From Ferruginibacter sp. (GTDB taxonomy: Bacteria; Bacteroidota; Bacteroidia; Chitinophagales; Chitinophagaceae): a stretch of DNA of 50,703 nt. Positions 44,201 to 50,703 of the stretch are shown one piece after another (position 1 is the first letter of the stretch; each line of letters opens with the position of its first letter). Under the pieces are notes generated by a model that saw only the letters and a program-made list of their open reading frames with translations, was not told where the DNA came from and searched no databases. Made by a program: the position numbers and the translations under genes. The stretch spans positions 1-50,703 of the forward strand of contig JANXVN010000311.1 in the NCBI GenBank assembly GCA_025351645.1, read 5' to 3'.

Positions 44201-44989
44201 TTATTTAGCCATTGCTTTAGCCGGGTCTTGTTTGAAAACCTGCTCCAGTAGCAGGTATAGCTCAGGGTGTTTTGCCTGCAATAAATCTGGCCGTTCAAAA
44301 AAGTACTCTGCTACTACCGCTAAAAACTCTGCCTTGTTGGTAGCGCCATAAGGATTGATGTCAGACTCACCTGCCAAAATTTCTTTAATGCTCTTATTCA
44401 TCAAATCTAACCAGGGCATCAAATATTGTTTATCTAATAGATTTTCCGGCATACCGTCAACATCGCCATCGGTCTTGTCTATCAAATGAACAAACTCGTG
44501 TATGCCGGTATTTTCTTTGTGTGTCTTGTTGGTAAACCCTTCCCTTAACGAAGGTTGGCTCAATATCATTACTTGTTGCAGGGCACCATTGCCAACCATA
44601 CCTAAAACTGGTTTTGCCTGTTCATTTCCAGTATTAAATTCCTGGTTAAAAGATTCAGGGTATAATAAAACCTCGTGTAAGTTATTGTATTGCCAGTTAC
44701 TAAATGCAAATATAGGAATGATAGCGCTAGCGGCAACAAATACCCTATCTTCCAACGTTACAGCCGTTCCCACGCCAGTTATTTTTACCTGAGATAAAAA
44801 TTGTTGCATCCTATTTTCAAATTTCACTTTATCAGCATCCGGCAACTGATTATAATAAACTACATTATCCGCTAAAACAGCCCGGTAACCGTTTGTAAAT
44901 GCTACGGGTTCAACAATCTTTTTCTTTTTCAAATTATAAGCAAGGAATGCAATAAAAACAGCAAAAAGAAACAAAGCTAATATTTGCAT
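44201..44989 (-). CDS. MtfA-like zinc metallopeptidase (M90 family), membrane-anchored
   Basis: 262 aa. One N-terminal hydrophobic helix (ILALFLFAVFIAFLAYNL) anchors the protein. The catalytic zinc motif is H164-E-x2-H168 (GIHEFVHLID), and a conserved later Glu in NKAEFLAVVAEYFFE completes the zinc site. The regions VAASAIIPIFAFSNWQYNNLHEVLLYPESF and MILSQPSLREGF are typical of MtfA. E. coli MtfA binds the Mlc repressor; a similar role here is not implied. The length is normal for the family, and the added anchor is common in Bacteroidota. Confidence 0.88.
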   Translation of the reverse strand: MQILALFLFAVFIAFLAYNLKKKKIVEPVAFTNGYRAVLADNVVYYNQLPDADKVKFENRMQQFLSQVKITGVGTAVTLEDRVFVAASAIIPIFAFSNWQYNNLHEVLLYPESFNQEFNTGNEQAKPVLGMVGNGALQQVMILSQPSLREGFTNKTHKENTGIHEFVHLIDKTDGDVDGMPENLLDKQYLMPWLDLMNKSIKEILAGESDINPYGATNKAEFLAVVAEYFFERPDLLQAKHPELYLLLEQVFKQDPAKAMAK

Positions 44990-45439
44990 AAAAGGTATAA
45001 AATTTAGTGGACAAAATTATTTTTAAAATTTCATTTCTCAAACATTGGGCATAAAAAATATAAATTAATTTGGTTAAAATTATACAGTTAAGCCTGATAA
45101 TTAATATATGCATCTATAAAAGGTAAATCGCCTTTTTACATATTTCTTATATGCTTCTAATAAAAAGGCAATTTAAAGTTACACATGCCCAAATAAGCTC
45201 AAGGCATTCAGTGATGGCAAATTTGTACACTACAAACTTGCACACATTTTATTTAGGGGTTACCAATTTTATTTAGTTGCGGACAAGGTGGGTGATAACG
45301 GATAAGAGAAAAGAAAAAGATAGTAAAAAATACCTGCTACTTAAAATGATGACTGGATATAGTTTCCTTAATTGTCATTGTTTATTTTTGCTCTACATTT
45401 TTTTAAACATGGCATAATTTTAGGAACTTTATAATAAAA
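44990..45439. other. Gene-free interval before the beta-propeller dehydrogenase gene
   Basis: 450 bp, AT-rich, divergent promoter space. ATTTTATTTAG occurs twice (about 45248 and 45271). A TTTG (45387-45390), 23 bp, TAATTTTA (45414-45421) arrangement close to the start at 45440 is a plausible promoter. No RNA gene or ORF is evident. Confidence 0.45.
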
Positions 45440-46750
45440 ATGAGCATAATGAATATTAAAAGTGTTATTAAATCAGCCTTGCCCATTTTAACATTGGCGG
45501 CTATCCATCATGCCAATGCTCAACCTGTGGCAATTGGCAAAGTAGTTAGAACGGCTGTAGATTCTTTGGTATTGCCCGCTCCATATGCAACTGCATCTTC
45601 CCGCAATAATTCTAAAGTTATTGGCTGGCCCGCTGGTAAAACACCGTCAGCACCAACCGGTTTTACAGTTACTAAGTTTATAGATGGGCTTGATAACCCA
45701 CGCTGGATGTACGTTGCCCCAAATGGAGATATTTTTGTAGCCATGGCCAATACTATCAGTGATGGCTTTACAAAAACAGCAAGCCTTTCAAAACCGGCAT
45801 CTAAAAGTAGCAATACCATTTTGCTTTTAAGGGATAAGGATGGTGATGGAACCCCAGAAATAAAACAGGTTTTCCTCAACAACCTTAACCGGCCTTTTGG
45901 TATGCTGGTACTCGGCAATAAATTCTATGTGGCCAATACAGATGGTTTATGGATGTACCCTTACACCGCCGGACAAACAGAAATGAAAGATGCTGGCCAA
46001 AAGATATTGGATTTGCCCGCCGGTGGCTACAATAATCATTGGACGAGAAATTTACTAGCTAGCAAAGACGGCAGCAAAATTTATGTTACCGTGGGCTCCG
46101 GCAGCAATGTAGCCGAGCATGGTATTGAAAATGAAAAAAGAAGGGCCAATATTTTGGAGATAAACCCTGACGGTACCGGTGAAAAAATTTATGCCAGCGG
46201 ATTGCGTAATCCTGTGGGCTTGGGTTGGGCGCCGGGTACTAACACACTTTGGACTGCCGTAAATGAACGGGATGAGTTAGGGGATGAATTAGTGCCCGAT
46301 TATACAACCAGTGTACAGGAAGGCGGTTTTTATGGCTGGCCTTACGCCTATTTTGGAAACAACCCAGACCCAAGAAGAAAAGGCGAAAGGGATGATTTAA
46401 TAGCAAAGACGATTACGCCAGATGTATCTATGGGGCCCCATACTGCTTCATTAGGTTTAGCTTTTGATGATAAAAATGCTTTCGCAGCGCCGTATACAGG
46501 TGGTTTATTTATTGGGCAGCACGGTTCATGGAATAGGAGCGTGCTTTCAGGTTACAAAGTAGTTTTTGTTCCTTTTGCAAATGGTAAGCCTGCCGGGCCA
46601 ATGCAAGACTTTTTAACCGGTTTTATTGCTGATGAAAATTCAAGTAAGGTATATGGTCGCCCCGTAGGAGTTGTATTTACACAAAATGGAGCGTTGTTAG
46701 TAACAGATGATGCTGGTAAAACAATATGGAGAATTACAAAAAATAAATAA
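45440..46750 (+). CDS. Sorbosone dehydrogenase-like PQQ sugar dehydrogenase, secreted
   Basis: 436 aa with a signal peptide (about residues 1-28, ending HHANAQ). The rest is a six-bladed beta-propeller of the GDH-B/sorbosone dehydrogenase group: FTVTKFIDGLDNPRWMYVAPNGDIFVA, NLNRPFGMLVLGNKFYVANTDGLW, GIENEKRRANILEINPDGTGEKIYASGLRNPVGLGW, and VGVVFTQNGALLVTDDAGKTIWRI. The conserved NPxGLxW and GxHGSWNR (GQHGSWNRSVLSGYKVVFVPF) are visible. It probably oxidises sugars or aldehydes in the periplasm with PQQ. No pqq genes are nearby, so the cofactor may be obtained from outside. The gene is closed by a hairpin terminator. Confidence 0.82.
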   Translation: MSIMNIKSVIKSALPILTLAAIHHANAQPVAIGKVVRTAVDSLVLPAPYATASSRNNSKVIGWPAGKTPSAPTGFTVTKFIDGLDNPRWMYVAPNGDIFVAMANTISDGFTKTASLSKPASKSSNTILLLRDKDGDGTPEIKQVFLNNLNRPFGMLVLGNKFYVANTDGLWMYPYTAGQTEMKDAGQKILDLPAGGYNNHWTRNLLASKDGSKIYVTVGSGSNVAEHGIENEKRRANILEINPDGTGEKIYASGLRNPVGLGWAPGTNTLWTAVNERDELGDELVPDYTTSVQEGGFYGWPYAYFGNNPDPRRKGERDDLIAKTITPDVSMGPHTASLGLAFDDKNAFAAPYTGGLFIGQHGSWNRSVLSGYKVVFVPFANGKPAGPMQDFLTGFIADENSSKVYGRPVGVVFTQNGALLVTDDAGKTIWRITKNK

Positions 46751-46808
46751 TTTAAACAAAATTGAAGAGCCATGCAGTATTAATGCATGGCTTCTTAAAT
46801 TTGTTTAA
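46751..46808 (+). terminator. Long hairpin terminator after the dehydrogenase gene
   Basis: TTTAAACAAAATTGAAGAGCCATGCA pairs with TGCATGGCTTCTTAAATTTGTTTAA across a 7-nt loop. The inner AGCCATGCA/TGCATGGCT part is perfect, and a T-tract follows. It lies right after the stop codon. Confidence 0.8.
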
Positions 46809-47238
46809 CTTTTATAATTTAAAAGAAGTTCAATATAATATAAAAACTTCTTTATTATCTCTAAACTTACCTACCGGTTAAATCGGTCTGGTTCATTGGA
46901 TATGTTCTCAATTAAATATAAATTTAATTTTACAAAATCGCTAAGAGATTTGTAAAAAACAAAGTACTAAATACATGCCAAACTTAAATCAATTTATAAA
47001 GTATTTGCTAATAACAAGTTGTGCAATCTTACCAATAACTTAGTGTGTGTATGGTTTTCCCCGATTAGGAATTTGGTGAGAAAATTTTACATAATTATTA
47101 TAATTTATTGCCCATATAATTATTTTTAGCAATGCTCTTAAAACATACGGTGTAAATTTTTTTAATCCATCTTTAAAAGGTTTGATTAAGGAAAACAAGG
47201 TACGGGCTTATATTGCATTAAATTTCAATAAAAAATTT
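46809..47238. other. Gene-free interval before the S10 peptidase gene
   Basis: 430 bp, AT-rich. ACCGGTTAAATCGGTCTGGTT near 46873 is a weak imperfect repeat. No ORF, tRNA or recognisable promoter was found. Confidence 0.4.
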
Positions 47239-48759
47239 ATGAAGATTACATTTTTCTTATTTCTAGTTGCCATATTTTCTTTCACACAAGCTCAACGAAA
47301 AATTACTGCAGTAGAATTTAAAAGCGAGCCTTCCCCAATTGGTATAACTGCCACCATCACAAAAAATTCAGTAATATTGGCCGATGGCAAAAAGCTAGAT
47401 TATACAGCTTATTCTGGTTACCTCAACTTGCAAAGCGATACCGGCAGGCTGATAGCAAAAATATTTTTTACTTATTATAAAAAAGATGTTGAAGATGTTG
47501 CCGAAAGGCCGGTCTGTTTTACATTTAACGGCGGCCCTGGCTCATCGTCTGTTTGGCTGCATATGGGTGGGTTGGGCCCAAAACGTGTTCTGCTGCAGGA
47601 TGATGGCACCGCCCCGCCGCCGCCTTATAAGATTATCAATAACGAATTTACGTGGCTCAATAAAACAGACCTCGTTTTTATAGACCCCGTTTCCACAGGT
47701 TATAGTAAACCAGCGCCAGGCGAAAATGCCAACCAGTTCCATGGTTTTAATGAAGATGTGCAAAGCATCGGCACTTTCATCCGCAGCTTTTTATCTAAGT
47801 ACCAGCGCTGGGCATCTCCCAAATATTTAGCCGGTGAAAGTTACGGCACCACAAGGGCAGCAGGGCTTTCCAAGTATTTAACAGATGAATTCCGCATTTA
47901 CATCAATGGCATCTTATTGATATCGCCGGTGCTTAATTTTGGCACTAACAATCAAGCTACCGGCAACGACCTGCCATTTGCTTTATACCTGCCAAGCTAC
48001 ACTGCCGCTGCATTCTATCATAAAAAATTAACGCCTTCACTACAAGGCAACCTGCAAACAACGCTAAAAGAAAGTGAAGCTTTTGCCATGGGCGAATATG
48101 CGCCTGCGTTGCTAAAAGGTGAGTGGCTTACCGAAACAGAAAAAGACCATATTGCTGAAAAATTAAGCTACTACACGGGCATTAGTAAAGCATTTATTTT
48201 ACAAGCCAATTTACGTGTTAGCGATGGCAGGTTTTATAAGGAATTATTGCGTAAGCAAGGATTGTCTATCGGCCGTTTAGATAGCCGCTTTACCGGTCAA
48301 AATTTTGACGAAGCTGGGGAAGGCGTAGATTTTGATCCATCTTTCACAAACATCGACGGCCCCTTTACCAGCGCCATGAACAATTATTTTGAAAAAGAAC
48401 TTAATGTTCAAGAAGAAGCTGCCTACAATATTTTTGGCAGCGTGTACCCGTGGAATTATAACAATGTGCAGAACCAATACCTTAATGTAGCTGAAAGCCT
48501 GCGGGATGCCATGACAAAAAATACCCACTTAAAAGTATTTATCGGCAGTGGTTATTACGATTTCGCCACGCCCTATTTTACCGCCAATTATGATGTTGCA
48601 CACATGTTCCTTAAGCCGGAGCTAAGAAAAAATTTACAACATTTTTATTATGAGGCAGGGCATATGTTTTATATCAACAAGCCTTCTATGGTACAGTTTA
48701 AAAAAGATGTAGACAACTTTTTTGAGTGGAGCAATACTGTAAAGCCAGCAGTAAAATAA
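47239..48759 (+). CDS. Serine carboxypeptidase-like S10 family peptidase, secreted
   Basis: The start is set at MKITFFLFLVAIFSFTQAQ (signal peptide), 57 bp inside a longer TTG frame. It is a 506-aa alpha/beta-hydrolase of family S10. The oxyanion segment FNGGPGSSS, the nucleophile S201 in GESYGTTRAAG, the Asp in GSGYYDFATPYF and the His in YEAGHMFYI complete the triad. It removes C-terminal residues from peptides, probably in the periplasm, helping to recycle or use proteins. Length and motif order are normal. The next feature is a family-2 repeat. Confidence 0.92.
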   Translation: MKITFFLFLVAIFSFTQAQRKITAVEFKSEPSPIGITATITKNSVILADGKKLDYTAYSGYLNLQSDTGRLIAKIFFTYYKKDVEDVAERPVCFTFNGGPGSSSVWLHMGGLGPKRVLLQDDGTAPPPPYKIINNEFTWLNKTDLVFIDPVSTGYSKPAPGENANQFHGFNEDVQSIGTFIRSFLSKYQRWASPKYLAGESYGTTRAAGLSKYLTDEFRIYINGILLISPVLNFGTNNQATGNDLPFALYLPSYTAAAFYHKKLTPSLQGNLQTTLKESEAFAMGEYAPALLKGEWLTETEKDHIAEKLSYYTGISKAFILQANLRVSDGRFYKELLRKQGLSIGRLDSRFTGQNFDEAGEGVDFDPSFTNIDGPFTSAMNNYFEKELNVQEEAAYNIFGSVYPWNYNNVQNQYLNVAESLRDAMTKNTHLKVFIGSGYYDFATPYFTANYDVAHMFLKPELRKNLQHFYYEAGHMFYINKPSMVQFKKDVDNFFEWSNTVKPAVK

Positions 48760-48768
48760 ATACAATTT

Positions 48769-48869
48769 TTGTCCCAGCCAATACAATAGCTATGTGGGGC
48801 TTCATAGGCGTCGCACTCTTTTACAGTTGTTTTTCAGGGATCTTTTGTTATGCATTATGGGGCGTGTGC
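48769..48869 (-). repeat. Dispersed repeat, family 2 copy C (inverted)
   Basis: Read on the minus strand: GCCCCATAATGCATAACAAAAG, CCTGAAAAACAAC, AAAAGAGTGCGACGCC and GCTATTGTATTGGCTGGGAC. It lacks the CCCGGCTGC...GGACGG insert of copies A and B. It fills the space between the S10 peptidase and DUF4268 genes. Confidence 0.8.
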
Positions 48870-48929
48870 AGTTTCATAATAAATGGCTGAAAACTGCTAC
48901 TTGCAAGGCTTTTGATTAAATACACAGTA

Positions 48930-49385
48930 ATGTATCCAAAACACACATCATCATTATTAAATCAACAATTCTGGACGGCCTTTGGCAAATATATGGCACC
49001 TGTATTATCTGCCGAAGGCGAAAAAATAAATTGGGTAAATTATAAAACGGGCATAAAGTTTATGCGTTTCAACATGCAGGCAGTAAACAATAAAGCCAGC
49101 ATAGCCATCGAGTTTTTGCATCCAGATATATTGGTACAGCAACAACAATTTGAGTTGCTTGCAAATTTTAAAATGCAATTTGAAAAAGCCTGCGGTACTG
49201 GTTGGCAGTGGGAAAAATTAATTATTGATGAACATGGAAAAACCATTAGCCGCATATTAAACGAACTTAAAGAGGTAAGCATTTTAAGACAGGCAGATTG
49301 GCCACAGATAGTTTCTTTCTTAAAACCCAGCCTCATTTGCTTAGACAGTTTTTGGAGCAATTACAAATTTGCTTTGGAACTATGA
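48930..49385 (+). CDS. DUF4268 domain protein
   Basis: The start is set at MYPKHTSSLLNQQFWTAFG (151 aa); the longer frame begins at a TTG 18 bp earlier. It matches the DUF4268 pattern: LNQQFWTAFGKYM, GEKINWVNYKTGIKFMRFNMQAVNNKASIAIE, FKMQFEKACGTGWQWEKL and the C-terminal WPQIVSFLKPSLICLDSFWSNYKFAL. It is soluble and conserved across Bacteroidota. DUF4268 domains also occur fused to nuclease-like proteins, but the free-standing form has no known function. No nuclease gene is adjacent. Confidence 0.85.
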   Translation: MYPKHTSSLLNQQFWTAFGKYMAPVLSAEGEKINWVNYKTGIKFMRFNMQAVNNKASIAIEFLHPDILVQQQQFELLANFKMQFEKACGTGWQWEKLIIDEHGKTISRILNELKEVSILRQADWPQIVSFLKPSLICLDSFWSNYKFALEL

Positions 49386-49487
49386 GTAATCTGCAAAAAA
49401 TATAGCGCCTTCCTAAACCCTCCCTAAAATTTTTTCGGGCGTAATTTTCGTACTCTATTGTTGGCATGATAATTACATATTTACAGC

Positions 49488-50402
49488 ATGAAAAATATGT
49501 TCAAGCTTAAAATAGCAATTAGTCTAGTAGCAATAACCGCCCTTTATTGTGAGTGTAACCAACCCAATAAAACAGATAACACATCCACAACGCCTGTACA
49601 CAAACATACTGTGGTAGTGCCCAAACGCACAGCACCCGCCAAAGTCAGCTATCATTTTGAAAAAGCGAAAGCATGGGTAGCAGCCAACGGCAAAACCCTT
49701 GATTCTGTAAAGCTCCACATTGTGTTAGCAGTTAACCGCACAGATATGAATAACCTTGCTAAGATGGATAGCATATTAATACCTAATGACCTAAGCGGAG
49801 ACATCGCTTTCTACCTTCCCTTTCCTTTGATTGTGCCAGCACTTAAAGATGTGTCAAAGATCATTTTCTTCTCTTACCCAACACAAACTTTTGCCACCTA
49901 CGAATACGGACAATTAATATACACAGGCCCAACCAATATGGGGCGCAAAAAAGACCCAACGCCAACAGGTATTTATTACGCTAACTGGAAGGCAGAAGAA
50001 ACAATCAGCACCGTAGATGATGAGTGGAAGCTGAAATGGAACTTTAATATCCAGAATAAGGAAGGCATAGGCTGGCACCAGTATTCGTTGCCAGGATACC
50101 CAGCAAGCCATAGTTGCCTAAGGTTACAAGAAGGCGATGCTCATTATTTATACAATTGGGCAGACCAGTTTATTGTAAAAACAACCGATGGAAAAGATAG
50201 CATATTGGTAAATGGCACACCAGCTATTGTATTCGGCACCTACAATTTTGATGGCCCAAAACCGTGGCTGCAGGTAGCAATAAACCCCAAGGCTTTGGAT
50301 ATACCAGCAACAACTTTAGAGCAGGAAGTAACGCCACATTTAAACGAAATATTAGCCCAGCAAAAAAAACGGGAAGATGCTGATGCTGTTATTGGAAAAT
50401 AG
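49488..50402 (+). CDS. L,D-transpeptidase (YkuD domain), exported
   Basis: 304 aa with an N-terminal hydrophobic signal (LKIAISLVAITALYCEC); the CEC at its end may indicate lipidation, though the residue before the Cys is Tyr, which is not a good lipobox. The YkuD domain starts near IFFSYPTQTFATYEYGQLI. Its active site is H208-S-C210 in GYPASHSCLRL, with the upstream H197 (GWHQY); the usual SHGC is here SHSC. It should form 3-3 or lipoprotein-to-peptidoglycan cross-links, or remove D-Ala. An N-terminal disordered Thr/Lys-rich linker follows the anchor. Confidence 0.88.
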   Translation: MKNMFKLKIAISLVAITALYCECNQPNKTDNTSTTPVHKHTVVVPKRTAPAKVSYHFEKAKAWVAANGKTLDSVKLHIVLAVNRTDMNNLAKMDSILIPNDLSGDIAFYLPFPLIVPALKDVSKIIFFSYPTQTFATYEYGQLIYTGPTNMGRKKDPTPTGIYYANWKAEETISTVDDEWKLKWNFNIQNKEGIGWHQYSLPGYPASHSCLRLQEGDAHYLYNWADQFIVKTTDGKDSILVNGTPAIVFGTYNFDGPKPWLQVAINPKALDIPATTLEQEVTPHLNEILAQQKKREDADAVIGK

Positions 50403-50411
50403 TAAGAGCTA

Positions 50412-50702
50412 TTAAATTTTTGCCTTTGATTTAGTTAACTCAAACTTTACCAATTGCCCTCTGCAGTTTGTAATTGAACTTGCTGCTATGCCATATTCAA
50501 GATCGATATTTCCAATGCTTGCATTGGTGGCTTTGTTGTTTTCATTTTGATGTGGTATCAAAGTTTTTAAGCTTTTTAACAGCTTCGCCTTAGTGGATTT
50601 TTTTATGCCCACTGATGAAATTACTACTTTGCTTTCTCCTTCCCTGCCACAGCCTGACATTTGCCAAACATTAAGCGACACCTTATTTTTAGCATTAAAA
50701 TG
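50412..50702 (-). CDS. Unknown protein, C-terminal part, runs off the window
   Basis: The reading frame on the minus strand is open to the right edge, so the start lies beyond the window; an internal GTG at 50681 is not a reliable start. About 97 residues are visible, including NVWQMSGCGREGESKVVISSVG, Lys-rich KKSTKAKLLKSLKTL and a final LVKFELTKSKAKI. No family is recognised. It is convergent with the L,D-transpeptidase gene, 9 bp away. Confidence 0.45.
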   Translation of the reverse strand, partial: HFNAKNKVSLNVWQMSGCGREGESKVVISSVGIKKSTKAKLLKSLKTLIPHQNENNKATNASIGNIDLEYGIAASSITNCRGQLVKFELTKSKAKI

Positions 50703-50703
50703 G

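Overview
The window looks like a chromosomal segment of a Bacteroidota bacterium, most likely family Chitinophagaceae (Ferruginibacter/Sediminibacterium-like). This rests on protein families rather than on any search. The DNA is AT-rich. Starts lack Shine-Dalgarno sequences, and several genes are preceded by the Bacteroidota -7 box TAnnTTTG. The gene set includes bacillithiol deacetylase BshB1, DUF4294, DUF2279, DUF4268, a LIC_11966-like surface protein, a CcsA/CcmF-type haem lyase beside a CxxxY-type CcmE, and Gram-negative envelope proteins. I see no phage, plasmid, IS transposase, CRISPR, rRNA or tRNA. The mobile or repetitive content is non-coding.

Layout. 1-3254: two small unknown ORFs, then an SDR protein without its catalytic Tyr, a DUF2805/TIGR03643 protein and a photolyase-like FAD protein that lacks the usual N-terminal domain. 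The last two genes are coupled (TAAATG). 3586-6525: a secreted GH5-like hydrolase and a PhyH dioxygenase on the minus strand, divergent from an AraC regulator. 6938-11394: katG, with a 19-bp palindrome on its -7 box, and a secreted GH20 hexosaminidase. 11795-14139: a small membrane protein overlapping glnS tail to tail, and a DUF1003 remnant. 14522-20410, minus strand: fatty acid desaturase, bshB1, DUF4294 protein, ccsA/ccmF-like gene and ccmE. 20608-23945: agmatinase/arginase family, a membrane protein and an unusual radical SAM protein. 24145-28190, minus strand: GAF histidine kinase with degenerate ATPase, holA and a membrane 4Fe-4S protein. 28290-37825: phosphoribosyltransferase, DUF2279 protein, phosphohexomutase, Prc-like protease, surface protein, pcm-like gene, small membrane protein, queuosine-precursor transporter and an Asp/Glu racemase. 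38071-42402: an outer-membrane barrel protein and a TPR-like protein, separated by a 939-bp non-coding region. 42522-50703: methyltransferase, MtfA-like peptidase, beta-propeller dehydrogenase, S10 peptidase, DUF4268 protein, L,D-transpeptidase and an edge-truncated ORF.

The most interesting signal is in 39904-40842: a tandemly duplicated RNA module of about 555 bp. Each copy has a conserved promoter-like pair, a 5' hairpin with a compensatory base-pair change between copies, four CGATTGCYTG-like motifs, and a strong intrinsic terminator 95 bp before an ATGATGCCC start. In copy 2 that start opens the 519-codon TPR-like gene. In copy 1 it opens a 12-codon relic. It may be an sRNA or a terminated leader. 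I do not recognise the family.

Two dispersed non-coding repeat families are also present. The first is a MITE-like element with CAATGCCGTTAAGTTAAG terminal inverted repeats and 10-bp target duplications (three copies: 1701, 11616, 14352). The second is a roughly 110-bp repeat with the core GAGTGCGACG (three copies: 11462, 22371, 48769).
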